DNA from: Bacteroidales bacterium
GTDB taxonomy: Bacteria; Bacteroidota; Bacteroidia; Bacteroidales; UBA3824
Length of the DNA stretch: 48,603 bases
Assembly (NCBI GenBank): GCA_017535325.1
Contig: JAFXUC010000120.1
Span: 1 to 48,603 of the forward strand
Reading direction: 5' to 3'
Of the stretch, positions 35,018-44,660 are shown one piece after another (the first letter of the stretch is position 1; every line of letters starts with the position of its first letter). The notes under the pieces were generated by a model. It was not told where the DNA came from. It was given only the letters and a program-made list of their open reading frames with translations, and did not search any database. A program made the position numbers and the translations under genes.

Positions 35018-36473
35018 AATTTTTTCTCGCGACAGTTTTAACTTTTTTGTGTCTTAAAAGTTTTCCGCAGACCCGCAACATTGTTATCGGCAGTTATGAG
35101 CAGGATTCGGTTGAGCAGGCGGAATTCTACAATAAAAATTTTCACAGCGAAATAAAAAATTACACCTCGGCAGCCCCTGCCGGGGCTTTTTTGGATAAAA
35201 GCGGTTTTCAACTCTCGCCCTTGACTTTGCTTTCTGCCGGGTATCAGTCAGAGGGCGGAAACAACGTTTTATACGATGCGTTTTTGGGTTTTAACGGCGG
35301 TTACAACTATAAAAAAACGCTCAGCATTTCTGCTAACGTTATCGGCGGATATTCCAACCCGCTGAATCACCGCGCATTGTTGTCGGATTCTCTCGGATGG
35401 TTTTCGCAACTCGGTGATTTTAAGAAAAATGACAACAATTATTTTATAAAATATTTTGAGTTTTACATCAATTACCGTCCGGCGGATTATTTGCTTTTTC
35501 GTTCGGAAAAGGCAAAAAGCAGGTAGGCGAGGGGGTAAGACCGGTGATTCTCTCGGCTTTGAACAGCGGAATGTATTATTTTGATTTGAGGGTTGACGTC
35601 AGGAATTTCTGTTACGTTTTTTCTGTTAACGGCGGCAAAAATCTTGATTCAAAACTCCGACAAAACATGACGAAATGGACTGTTTATCATCTGTTTAGTT
35701 GGAACGCTGCAAAATGGCTGTCTTTGGGCGGCTTTGAGGCGGTAAATCTTGTCAGAAGAGACAGCCTCGGCAACAGCCGTTTTGTGGATTTGCATTATAT
35801 CAATCCGCTTGTTTTTACGCGCCCGGTAGAATATTCGTTGGGTTCGCCCGACAACGAATTGATGGGAGTTTTCGGCAAGTTGAAATTCTTTAAGCAGACA
35901 CTTTTTGCTCAGGCGGTGATTGACGAGTTCAAAATTAAGGAAGTTCAGGCGGGTACAGGCTGGTGGGCTAACAAATACGCAATTCAGGGGGGCGTTAAGG
36001 GATTTTTTACGGAAGGCATTTTGAAAAATTTTTCGTATCTCTTGGAGGCTGATTACATTCGTCCGTATATGTACTCGCATGACGATGCCAACAATTCTTA
36101 CTCAATTTTTAACCAGCCTTTTGCCAATCCTTACGGGGCTAATTTGAAAGAATGTTTAGCGCGGATAAAATATTCCGTGAAAGAGTTTTCAGCCTCTCTT
36201 ACAGTTGATTACGTAGAGCAGGGCAGGGACTTTGACAAATACTCCTACGGCGGCAACGTTTTGCGCTCCTACAATACCCGTCATCATGAATACGACAACT
36301 CAGTCGGTCAGGGCAACAACGTGAAATTCACTAACTTGGTTCTTGATTTAAAGTATCAGCCGCAGTTTTTAAGAGGGCTGTGTATTTTTTCTCAGACGGG
36401 AATGTTTGACGAAAACGCATTTTTTATGTTGGGCGTCAAAACTTCAAATATATTTTTTGACAATACGTTTTAA
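35014..36473 (+). pseudogene. RemB/Wzi-like outer-membrane protein gene with a -1 frameshift
   Basis: Two adjacent frames together make one protein of about 486 residues. The first (35014-35526) has a signal peptide (MKFFLATVLTFLCLKSF) and beta-strand-rich sequence, and ends in a nonsense tail RSEKAKSR. The second frame continues without a break from about 35502 with RFGKGKKQVGEGVRPVILS, showing that one base (a T near 35499-35503) is missing. The C-terminal part has features I associate with RemB/Wzi-like barrels, such as RPVEYSLGSPDN, TGWWANKYAIQGGVKG and NQPFANPYGANLKE. Such barrels bind surface polysaccharide or act in gliding. The GTG at 35544 could start a shortened product, but this would lack a signal peptide. 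A sequencing or assembly error is equally possible. Confidence 0.75.
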
Positions 36474-36492
36474 TAAAAAAAACTGGAAAACC

Positions 36493-37533
36493 ATGTATAA
36501 AGACACTTTTGTAACGCTCGGTAAAATTTTTGCGGCGGCGGCAACCTCGGCAGGTTGTCCGGGTTTTGAAAAACATGTCAGCGGCTTGAAAGAAATTGCG
36601 CAAAATTATCATAATTATAACGGCTGGTTCACTGAAAATTTCGTGAAAATGCAGTTGCTTTCTCTTTCTAAAATGTTGAATGAAAACGATTTAACCCGTT
36701 TTGAAAAGGTCTACGGAGAAAATCAGCCGATAGAAAAAACCGTGAAAATAATTGCGGCGGGAAACATTCCGCTCGTTTGTTTTCATGATATTTTTTGCGT
36801 GTTGTTTTCCGGAAAAAAATGTGTCGTAAAATTTTCGCAAAAAGACAGACTTCTGCCTTTTGCCGTTATGAACATTTTGAAAGAACTTAATCCCGAATTA
36901 CAGGACAGATTCATTGAGGAAAAAGACGAACGTATTGGTTTTGACGCAATTATAGCGACCGGAAGTAATAATTCGAGCCGCTATTTTGATTATTATTTTT
37001 CAAAGTATCCGCATATAATCCGCCGTAACAGAAATTCTGTTGCGGTATTGACAGGAGAGGTCTCTGATGAGGATTACCAAAAACTCGGAGAGGATATTTT
37101 TGCTTATTACGGACTCGGTTGCAGAAGCGTTTCAAAAATATATGTTCCGAAAGGGTATGATTTTCAGGAGTTTTTTAAGCATATAGTTTCTTTTTCGGAC
37201 GTTATAAACAATCCGAAGTACGCAGACAACTATGATTACAACAAAGCGGTTTATCTGATGTCGGGTACAAAACTTCTTGACAACAATTTTTTGCTCTTGA
37301 AAGACGACTCCGCTTTGAGTTCGCCGATAGGCGTTCTCTTTTGTGAATGTTACCAAAATTTGGAAAAACTCTCAGAGCGGTTGTCTTTGCAGTGCGGTGA
37401 GATTCAGTGTGTTGTCTCTAATCAGGAAATCAGCGGACTAAAAACAGTGCCTTTTGGCGCGGCTCAAAATCCGAGCGTTTTCGACTTTGCCGACGGAGTT
37501 GATACGATGCAGTTTTTGAAAAGTATAGTTTAA
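36493..37533 (+). CDS. LuxC-like acyl-CoA reductase
   Basis: A 346-aa member of the LuxC acyl-CoA reductase family, which reduces an activated acyl group to an aldehyde with NADPH. Motifs: IIAAGNIPLVCFHDI (nucleotide-binding strand), KFSQKDRLLP, IATGSNNSSRYFDYYFSKYP and YYGLGCRSVSKIYVP with likely catalytic Cys210. The ATG at 36493 is chosen; the frame is open further upstream but inside the preceding barrel gene. In other Bacteroidota this gene is often next to a ferredoxin gene, which is not the case here. The substrate is unknown. Confidence 0.85.
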   Translation: MYKDTFVTLGKIFAAAATSAGCPGFEKHVSGLKEIAQNYHNYNGWFTENFVKMQLLSLSKMLNENDLTRFEKVYGENQPIEKTVKIIAAGNIPLVCFHDIFCVLFSGKKCVVKFSQKDRLLPFAVMNILKELNPELQDRFIEEKDERIGFDAIIATGSNNSSRYFDYYFSKYPHIIRRNRNSVAVLTGEVSDEDYQKLGEDIFAYYGLGCRSVSKIYVPKGYDFQEFFKHIVSFSDVINNPKYADNYDYNKAVYLMSGTKLLDNNFLLLKDDSALSSPIGVLFCECYQNLEKLSERLSLQCGEIQCVVSNQEISGLKTVPFGAAQNPSVFDFADGVDTMQFLKSIV

Positions 37534-37538
37534 AAAAA

Positions 37539-38618
37539 ATGTTGAAGGCTGTTGAAAAAAATATATGGCTCAAAATCGGATTGATTGCAGTTGTTTTGAT
37601 GACTGTTTATTATCTGAGGAATGTTTTGCTGCCTTTTGCGGTGGCTTTTATGATTGCGTACATTCTCAATCCGGTTGTCAATTTTTTCAACCGTCTGCTG
37701 AAAAAACGGATTCTGTCGGTGATTGTTACCCTTTTGATTGTTGCCGGGCTGCTTTTCGGAATTTATGAACTGATTTTTCCGTCTGTTTTTTCTGAGGTAA
37801 GTTCGCTTTATACAACGCTGAAACTCAGGGCTGTCAACGAGCAATGGTCTGATTATATTCCTTCTTTTATAAGTGATTACATCGTAAATTTTTCAACAAA
37901 CAAGACCGTTGAAGATTTATTGACAAACGGTAATTTTTCAAAGGTTTTGGATAAAGTTTTGCCAAAAATAACTAACTTTTTTTCTGAAACGTTTAACCTT
38001 TTGTCAAGTATTTTTGGTCTTGCGATTGTGATTTTGTACATTATATTTATAATGAAGGATTACGATGAAATTTCTTTCGGTGCTTACAAGATGATACCGC
38101 CGAAATACAAAGAAAGATTCAGAACTTTGATAAAACGTTTTCAGAAGGAAATGAGCAATTACCTTCGCGGACAACTGCTTGTAGTATTGTGCGTTACGGT
38201 GTTGTATTCGTTGGGTTTTTCTTTGATTGGGTTGCCTATGGGTCTGACTCTCGGAATTTTTGTCGGAATACTTAACCTTGTGCCGTATTTGCAGATTGCA
38301 GGTTTTTTGCCGGCTTTTTTGCTTTCGGTTATCAAATCCGTTGAAACAGGCTCGTCTTTGTGGGTGGCGGTTTTGATAACGGCGGGAGTTTTTGTGGTTG
38401 TGCAAATCATTCAGGATATGATAATTACGCCTTACATAATGGGCAAAAACACGGGGCTTAATCCGGCGGTGATATTGTTGTCGCTGAGCATTTGGGGCAA
38501 ACTTTTGGGCTTTTTGGGTCTGATTCTTGCAATCCCTTTTACATGCCTTGTAATAACGTATTACAGCGAATATATCGCAAAACAAACTGAAAATCAGGAA
38601 ATGGAAAATCAAGAATGA
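37539..38618 (+). CDS. AI-2E family transporter (PerM/UPF0118)
   Basis: A 359-aa membrane protein with the family plan: two or three N-terminal helices (YYLRNVLLPFAVAFMIAYILNPVV), a middle amphipathic region, and about five C-terminal helices with GLPMGLTLGIFVGILNLVPY and the IQDMIITPYIMGKNTGLNPAVI signature. The family includes E. coli TqsA (autoinducer-2 export) and Na+/H+ antiporters, so the substrate cannot be told from sequence. Only 5 bp after the LuxC-like gene; its TGA overlaps the miaA ATG. Confidence 0.9.
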   Translation: MLKAVEKNIWLKIGLIAVVLMTVYYLRNVLLPFAVAFMIAYILNPVVNFFNRLLKKRILSVIVTLLIVAGLLFGIYELIFPSVFSEVSSLYTTLKLRAVNEQWSDYIPSFISDYIVNFSTNKTVEDLLTNGNFSKVLDKVLPKITNFFSETFNLLSSIFGLAIVILYIIFIMKDYDEISFGAYKMIPPKYKERFRTLIKRFQKEMSNYLRGQLLVVLCVTVLYSLGFSLIGLPMGLTLGIFVGILNLVPYLQIAGFLPAFLLSVIKSVETGSSLWVAVLITAGVFVVVQIIQDMIITPYIMGKNTGLNPAVILLSLSIWGKLLGFLGLILAIPFTCLVITYYSEYIAKQTENQEMENQE

Positions 38619-39514
38619 AAACACTTATAGCAGTTATCGGTCCTACGGCATCGGGCAAGACAGACACCGCCGTCAAAATAGCGCAATATCTTGATACAGA
38701 GATAATTTCGGCGGATTCGCGTCAGATTTTCAAGGAAATGACCATCGGTACTGCCGTTCCTGATAACGATACATTACAAAAAGTAAAACATCATTTTATT
38801 CAAACCCGCTCCGTAACAGAGTATTACAACGCTTATATGTATGAGCAGGAAGTGATTTCTCTGTTGGAAAACGATATTTTTAAGCGCAAAGACACGGTTG
38901 TAATGTGCGGAGGTTCAATGCTTTATGTTGACGCGGTTCTTAACGGCATAGATTACGCGCCTGACAGGGACGAAAAACTTAGGGCTGAACTTTGGAAACG
39001 GTTTGAGACTGAGGGGCTTGAACCGTTAAAAGAAGAATTAAAACGTCTTGACCCTAAATATTACGGCGAATGTGATTTGAAAAATCATGCGCGGGTGATT
39101 AAAGCGTTGGAAGTATGTATTCAGACCGGGCAGCCGTATTCAAGTTTCAGAAAGGGAGAAAAAAAACAGCGCGGTTTTGATGTCATAAGAATCGGGCTTA
39201 ATTTCCCGCGTGAAATCCTGCATGAAAGAATCAACAAAAGGGTGGATTTGATGTTTGAAAACGGACTTTTAGAGGAGGCTGAAAGTCTTAGAAAATACAA
39301 AGGCTTGATGCCGCTTAACACTGTGGGTTACAGAGAGTTGTTTGATTTTTTTGACGGTTTGACAGACTTGGAGACCGCAAAAGAATTGATTAAGCGCAAC
39401 ACCCGCCGCTATGCCCGTAAACAAATTACCTGGTTTGGAAAAGAGGTTGAAAACCGTTGGCTCAACCCCTTGGAAGATGAGGACAAAATAATGGAAAAAC
39501 TTCAAAAATTATGA
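38615..39514 (+). CDS. miaA: tRNA dimethylallyltransferase
   Basis: A 299-aa protein adding a dimethylallyl group to A37 of tRNAs reading UNN codons. Walker A GPTASGKT (9-16), DSRQ (substrate-binding), VKHHFI, GGSMLYVDAVLNG, the C-terminal NTVGYRELFDFFDG and the RRYARKQITWF motif are all present at typical spacing. Coupled by ATGA overlaps to the genes on both sides. Confidence 0.96.
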   Translation: MKTLIAVIGPTASGKTDTAVKIAQYLDTEIISADSRQIFKEMTIGTAVPDNDTLQKVKHHFIQTRSVTEYYNAYMYEQEVISLLENDIFKRKDTVVMCGGSMLYVDAVLNGIDYAPDRDEKLRAELWKRFETEGLEPLKEELKRLDPKYYGECDLKNHARVIKALEVCIQTGQPYSSFRKGEKKQRGFDVIRIGLNFPREILHERINKRVDLMFENGLLEEAESLRKYKGLMPLNTVGYRELFDFFDGLTDLETAKELIKRNTRRYARKQITWFGKEVENRWLNPLEDEDKIMEKLQKL

Positions 39515-40524
39515 ATTTCAGTATTATAATTCCGCTTTTCAACCGTCCGCAGGAGATTGACGAACTTTTGGAAAGCCTTACAAAACAGACTGTTAGAAAC
39601 TTTGATGTTATTGTTGTTGAGGACGGCAGCAGTATTATGGCGGAAGACATTGTAAAAAAATATGAAAGCGTTTTGGACGTAAAATATTTTTTCAAGGAAA
39701 ATTCAGGGCCGGGCTTAACGCGCAATTTCGGTGCTGAAAAGTCGGAAAAAGATTATTTTATTTTTTTCGACAGCGACTGTATTATCCCCGAAAAATATAT
39801 GGAGACAGTTACTTCGCGGCTTGAAAACAATTACACCGACTGTTACGGCGGGCCGGATGCTGCGATGCCGACTTTTACGGACGTTCAAAAGGCGGTCAAT
39901 TATTCCATGACGTCGGTTTTGAGTACGGGCGGCATAAGGGGCGGCAGCGAAAAAGCGGGGAAATTTCATCCGAGAAGTTTTAATATGGGTTTTTCGCGGG
40001 AAGTTTTTTCCAAGACCGGCGGCTATTCCAAAATGCGTTTCGGCGAGGATATTGACATGACGCTCAGGATTTTGGAGAGCGGTTTTTCTACGCAACTTAT
40101 CAAAGAGGCGTTTGTTTATCATAAGCGCAGAACGGATTTCAAAAAGTTTTTCCGACAGGTTTTCAATTCGGGCTGTGCGCGGATCAATCTTTATTTGCGG
40201 CACAAAAATTCGCTGAAACTTGTGCATTTTCTTCCGTCGTGTTTTCTTCTTGGAAATATTTTTTGCGTTTTGGCGGCGGTGGTTTTGGGTATAATTTTCG
40301 GCTGGAAAATTTTTGCGCTTTGTTTGTTGCCGTTGGTTTTGTTTTCGGTTTTGGTGTTTTTGGATTCGTTCAGGAAAAACACTATCAAGGTTGCTTTGCT
40401 TTCCATAAAGGCGGTTTACGTTCAACTCTGCGGATACGGTTCGGGCTTTTTGAAAGCGGTTTGGAACGGACTTGTACGCAAAAAAGGCGACACAAGCGGC
40501 TTTGTGAAAAATTTTTACAAGTAA
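39511..40524 (+). CDS. Family 2 glycosyltransferase, membrane-attached
   Basis: A 337-aa GT-A glycosyltransferase. N-terminal nucleotide-sugar domain with SIIIPLFNRP, VVEDGSS and a metal-binding DSD in FFDSDC; an acceptor-side GFSREVFSKTGGY, then FGEDIDMTLRILE with the catalytic ED. Two hydrophobic helices near residues 240-290 anchor the C terminus in the membrane. The sugar and acceptor are not known; with the wecA-like gene in the same run, a role in envelope glycan synthesis is likely. Overlaps miaA by ATGA. Confidence 0.9.
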   Translation: MNFSIIIPLFNRPQEIDELLESLTKQTVRNFDVIVVEDGSSIMAEDIVKKYESVLDVKYFFKENSGPGLTRNFGAEKSEKDYFIFFDSDCIIPEKYMETVTSRLENNYTDCYGGPDAAMPTFTDVQKAVNYSMTSVLSTGGIRGGSEKAGKFHPRSFNMGFSREVFSKTGGYSKMRFGEDIDMTLRILESGFSTQLIKEAFVYHKRRTDFKKFFRQVFNSGCARINLYLRHKNSLKLVHFLPSCFLLGNIFCVLAAVVLGIIFGWKIFALCLLPLVLFSVLVFLDSFRKNTIKVALLSIKAVYVQLCGYGSGFLKAVWNGLVRKKGDTSGFVKNFYK

Positions 40525-40574
40525 ATTAATAAAAAAAATCCAAAAAAAATTTTTTCTTTTAAAAAAAACTTTTT

Positions 40575-40582
40575 TACATTTG
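40575..40582 (+). promoter_or_regulatory. -7 box of the srfB-like operon
   Basis: TACATTTG matches TAnnTTTG, 32 bp before the ATG. The -33 region is an A/T tract without exact TTTG. The 90-bp gap after the GT2 gene is otherwise A- and T-tracts. Confidence 0.5.
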
Positions 40583-40614
40583 GAGCGTAGAAAAATTTAT
40601 TAAAACCATCGATA

Positions 40615-43608
40615 ATGAGTGATTTCAACTTGATAGCAAATTCCGGCATTCAGTTCCATTCGCTGAAAGTTAATCTCGGTATGAAATCCGAGGCGATGAA
40701 GGCAAATGCCGATTTTTACGAAAAAATTGAAGAAGACATTGAGGGAAACAAGGAGATTCAGTTCGTCTTCCCTTATTACCACGAAAAACTTCAAAAATAT
40801 ATAGAACTGACGGACGAAATCCGAAAAGTCGCAACCGATCCTGCAACCGGTCAGATTGAGGAAAGCCGTATCCCGCAGTCCCTTATAAAACCTATCCCAG
40901 AACACAAAATCATCACGGTAAGGGCAAGAGAGGCTGTTGAAAGTTACGAAGGCGTGTGGATTCCGATTCCGTATTTGAGGAAAAGTTACGACGGCAAAAA
41001 GTTTCAGCAGGGTCCAGAAACGTGGGCTATGATGTGGCTCAGCAGAATTTCAGGCACTGACGACGAAAGCGAATTTACGCACAATGTCGTTTTGGCTTTT
41101 GACACGCGGTGCGAGGACAACGCCGAGGCGTATCTGACACCGACCGTCAAAGATGCCGAAAACTCGATTTTTGAGTGTGCTGTTTCGTCCGACGATAATT
41201 TCTTCTTCTGTGCGCGGCCTTGGGTTCAGGAATGGCTCAAAACCGAGTTCGACAAAAAACGCGCAGCCCTCGGCAAACACGACGAAGATTACACTTTCCT
41301 TCACACTTCTTTTTATTTGACAATGTTAAAGGTTTTGGGCAAAGCGGATACTTTCCCGAAACTTACTCTCCATACCAACAAAGTAAGCATAGACGTTGAT
41401 TTGATTCTCGATGTGGGCAACTCGCGCACCACGGGTATTTTGGTAGAGTCTATCAAAACGGGTCAGCCGTTTGAATTTACTGACGCTATTCCGCTCGAAA
41501 TCAGGGACATGACTTATCCCGACAGAATTTACTCCGACCCGTTTGACATGAGGGTTGCTTTTGTGAAAACTTCTCTGGGCAACGAATCGCAGTTTATTTT
41601 GTCAGGCAACCCGAAGGCTTTTGCGTGGCCGTCGTTAGTGCGCATAGGCCGTGAGGCTCAGCGTCTTACGGTGCTTAACGCTTCCGACAATTCCAACTCG
41701 GTGATGTCAAGCCCGAAACGTTATCTTTGGGACACTGAAAAAAGGCTGTTCCCGTGGACGTACATTTCTAAGGTTGACGAAAGATTCGCAAAACCCGCGC
41801 TTTACGGTATCGCGGAACTTTTCACCGAAGACGGCAAACTGCTTGAATTTGAGCGCGAAAAAGCCGCACAAGACCCCGAAATGAAAACGCCTATTCCGGC
41901 GATGAACCCTTATTTTTCAAGGTCGTCGCTGATGACTTTTGCTTTCGGCGAGATTTTTATGCAGGCAATCACGTATGTTAACAGTTACGGTTTCCGCAAA
42001 CGTCAGGGTCAGGAAAACCTGCCGAGAAAGTTGAAACGCATTGTTATAACCTGTCCGACTGCAATGTTGCAGACCGAGCAGATTATATTGCGCGAACACG
42101 CAAAAGAGGCTATTACGGCTTTGAAAGCGTATTTCGGCACAAGTTTCATTGACGAGAACTTGACGATTATCCCCGATGCCGACGACATCCGCCGCGACGA
42201 GGAAAAACGCGAGGACTGGAACTACGATGAGGCAACTTGCAATCAGTTGGCGTTTGTATACGGCGAAATCAAAGACCGTTTTATGAACAATGCCGCACTT
42301 TATATAAATACAGTCGGAAAACTGCGTCAGGATACTGTCAATCAGTCGCAGCCGGCGGTTACGATTGCGAGTGTTGACATAGGCGGCGGTACAACCGACC
42401 TTATGATTGCCTCGTATCAGGCAAACCCCGATGCCAACATTTCAGTTTTGACGCCTTCGCCGATGTTTTGGGAAGGTTTTAACCTTGCGGGCGATGACAT
42501 TTTGAAGCGCGTAATAGAGCGTATAGTTCTTCCGACGATAAAAATTTACGCTGACAAATGCGGCGCAAGAAATTCGATTAACGTTATGAATTTCCTTTTC
42601 GGACCGTATCTCGGCAAGACAACCGCCCGCGACAAACTGATGAAAAAGCAGTTTGCAATGCAGATTGCCGTTCCGATTGGTACTGACGTTTTGCAGCACA
42701 CTTCGGAGGAGCGTCCGAACGAAAAACGCACTTTTGAAAGTTTCTTTGTCAACTATCCGCATCCTAATGCGCAGTTGATTGAATATATTAACAATGTGTT
42801 CCGTGAGGACGGAGCGGAGAATTTCGACCTTGAAAAAGTTGTCTGGTCTTTGGACGTTGAGGGTACTGACAAGGTTGTAAAAGACGTTGTGGAAAAGATG
42901 ATTGGCGACCTTTGCGGCATCGTTTCGCAGTACGAGTGCGATTACGTTTTGCTGTCGGGACGTCCGAGCCAGTTGCCTGTTGTCCGCGACCTGTTCTTAA
43001 AATATCTGCCGGTAACTCCCGACAGGGTTGTTCAACTCGGACATTACAGAATCGGCACATGGTATCCGTTTGCGGAAGGTACGGGCGTTATCAAAGACCC
43101 GAAAACCTGTGTTGCAGTAGGTGCTACGGTGGCGTTGATGGCTGGAAAACTGCGCCGTTTGGACGATTTCACCATCGACACGTCGCTCTTGAAAAAGAAT
43201 TTCTGCTCTACGGCTGACTATATCGGCGAGTATGACGCAAACAAGGCGCGTTTGAAAGAGGTCTTCCTCGATCCCGACACGGACTCGAAGAACATAAAAT
43301 TCTTCGGACACATGATGCTCGGTATGAGGCAGATGCCGACGGACGACTGGATTTCTGCACCGATGTTCAAATTGGTTTACGCTTCTCAGCAGGCGGCGCA
43401 GACGCTCAAAGACCGCGAGCCGCTGACTTTCGATTTGGAAAGAAATCCGAGAAACAAAGAGGCGATGAAACCGCTCAGAAACGTTATGGACAAAGAAGGC
43501 AAAAAAGTTGCGGCTGAAAACCTCAAACTTACGATGCAGTCTTTGGCAGACGAACACGGTTACTGGATGGATTCAGGTATCTTCTTAATTCAACTTTTTG
43601 ATAATTAA
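40615..43608 (+). CDS. SrfB-like actin/Hsp70-fold ATPase
   Basis: A 997-aa protein matching the SrfB family (virulence factor SrfB of Salmonella and relatives) in length and motifs. ATPase fold elements: phosphate-1 LDVGNSRTTG (265-274), phosphate-2 VDIGGGTTDL (587-596) and adenosine motif LLSGRPSQLP (779-788). The family-specific segments DMTYPDRIYSDPF, SSPKRYLWD and VQLGHYRIGTWYPF are also present. No signal peptide, so cytoplasmic. It is the first gene of an operon with a coiled-coil protein (11-bp gap) and a SrfC-like GTPase (18-bp gap). The family's biochemical role is not established. Confidence 0.85.
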   Translation: MSDFNLIANSGIQFHSLKVNLGMKSEAMKANADFYEKIEEDIEGNKEIQFVFPYYHEKLQKYIELTDEIRKVATDPATGQIEESRIPQSLIKPIPEHKIITVRAREAVESYEGVWIPIPYLRKSYDGKKFQQGPETWAMMWLSRISGTDDESEFTHNVVLAFDTRCEDNAEAYLTPTVKDAENSIFECAVSSDDNFFFCARPWVQEWLKTEFDKKRAALGKHDEDYTFLHTSFYLTMLKVLGKADTFPKLTLHTNKVSIDVDLILDVGNSRTTGILVESIKTGQPFEFTDAIPLEIRDMTYPDRIYSDPFDMRVAFVKTSLGNESQFILSGNPKAFAWPSLVRIGREAQRLTVLNASDNSNSVMSSPKRYLWDTEKRLFPWTYISKVDERFAKPALYGIAELFTEDGKLLEFEREKAAQDPEMKTPIPAMNPYFSRSSLMTFAFGEIFMQAITYVNSYGFRKRQGQENLPRKLKRIVITCPTAMLQTEQIILREHAKEAITALKAYFGTSFIDENLTIIPDADDIRRDEEKREDWNYDEATCNQLAFVYGEIKDRFMNNAALYINTVGKLRQDTVNQSQPAVTIASVDIGGGTTDLMIASYQANPDANISVLTPSPMFWEGFNLAGDDILKRVIERIVLPTIKIYADKCGARNSINVMNFLFGPYLGKTTARDKLMKKQFAMQIAVPIGTDVLQHTSEERPNEKRTFESFFVNYPHPNAQLIEYINNVFREDGAENFDLEKVVWSLDVEGTDKVVKDVVEKMIGDLCGIVSQYECDYVLLSGRPSQLPVVRDLFLKYLPVTPDRVVQLGHYRIGTWYPFAEGTGVIKDPKTCVAVGATVALMAGKLRRLDDFTIDTSLLKKNFCSTADYIGEYDANKARLKEVFLDPDTDSKNIKFFGHMMLGMRQMPTDDWISAPMFKLVYASQQAAQTLKDREPLTFDLERNPRNKEAMKPLRNVMDKEGKKVAAENLKLTMQSLADEHGYWMDSGIFLIQLFDN

Positions 43609-43619
43609 AGTATAAGAAT

Positions 43620-44642
43620 ATGGCAAAACTTAGTTTATCCGTATCGGGCGGTAACGACAGCAGTCAGAGCGGGCAGCAGAGCGTTTCAACGCTTTCGCTG
43701 ACCAAGAAGGTTGTGCATGACGAAAATCAGGGCGGAAGTCCGGTTTCGTCAGCCTCGTTGTCGCAAAAGGTTGAAACTGAAAAAGTTGCAGCCGACCCCG
43801 TTGCACAGTCAGAGGCGGTTTCTTCCTGGCTTGTAAACAAATTCGGTTCCGAGGTTTTTGAAGAGTTGATCAATAACCCGAATTTGCAAATGCCGTACAC
43901 AGAGGAAAATTTAAGCACTGAAAAATGGGTGGAACGGGTTGTCAAAACTTTGTTTTCGCAGGAGACTATTTTGAAAATTTCGTCAAAACTTTCTTCGCAA
44001 AGCGTTGATAGTAACGAGATTGATAAAATTGTTGCCGAAAAGTTATCAGAAAAAACATCAAAATACAACGACAGGTTTCAACAGATGCGTGCCGAGATGG
44101 AACAAATCGAAGGCGAAAAGGCAGCCGTTGAAGCGCAGTTGAACAAAGCGATTCCGTTGCAACAGTTTGTTGATGTCAACTTCAAGAACTTGGACGGCGA
44201 AACGCAGCCGCAAAAGCGTATCCGTCAGACAATTAACGAAGCGGTGGAGCAGTCAAGGGACGAAAATATGTCCGCTTTTGTTATGAAGTTTGCAAAAGGT
44301 TTTTCGGCTCTGAATTACGTGTTGAAAAGGACCACGGAAACGACGGAGGCCACGGAAAAAGACAGATTGGACATGGTTTATCCCGCGCTAACGGAGTTAT
44401 TGGCGTGTGTTTCAGGAAGTTACATTTCGGAAAGGAGAACGCTTTTAGACCTTGTCGCAAAACATTGCAACGAATTTTTTACGGAATATGATTTCATATC
44501 GCCGGAGCAGACGTTAAACGTTGACCCTGAGATACATAACGCTTCGGGAGCGGGTAACGGCAGCATCAAGGAGGGCAGTTCGTTTGCGGTTGTCAGAAGA
44601 GACACCAAAAAAACTGTCAAATATGCAGATATTAAACTTTAA
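43620..44642 (+). CDS. Coiled-coil protein between SrfB- and SrfC-like genes
   Basis: A 340-aa protein I cannot assign. The N-terminal 55 residues are low-complexity, Ser/Gln-rich, with a repeated short motif (TLSLTKKV, ASLSQKVE). A helical part follows (about 60-125), then a predicted coiled coil (about 130-172, with EKLSEKTSKYNDRF and MEQIEGEKAAVEAQL). A helical domain (about 175-280) and a flexible tail with a final DTKKTVKYADIKL segment complete it. Enterobacterial loci have SrfA in a three-gene set with SrfB and SrfC. This gene could be its functional counterpart, but I see no sequence likeness. It may bridge the ATPase and GTPase. Confidence 0.75.
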   Translation: MAKLSLSVSGGNDSSQSGQQSVSTLSLTKKVVHDENQGGSPVSSASLSQKVETEKVAADPVAQSEAVSSWLVNKFGSEVFEELINNPNLQMPYTEENLSTEKWVERVVKTLFSQETILKISSKLSSQSVDSNEIDKIVAEKLSEKTSKYNDRFQQMRAEMEQIEGEKAAVEAQLNKAIPLQQFVDVNFKNLDGETQPQKRIRQTINEAVEQSRDENMSAFVMKFAKGFSALNYVLKRTTETTEATEKDRLDMVYPALTELLACVSGSYISERRTLLDLVAKHCNEFFTEYDFISPEQTLNVDPEIHNASGAGNGSIKEGSSFAVVRRDTKKTVKYADIKL

Positions 44643-44660
44643 CTAAAACTTTTTTGAAAA

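Noticed and set aside
37539..38618. Calling the AI-2E family protein a quorum-sensing exporter
   Set aside because: The family includes ion antiporters and unknowns, and no luxS or lsr-like gene is nearby.
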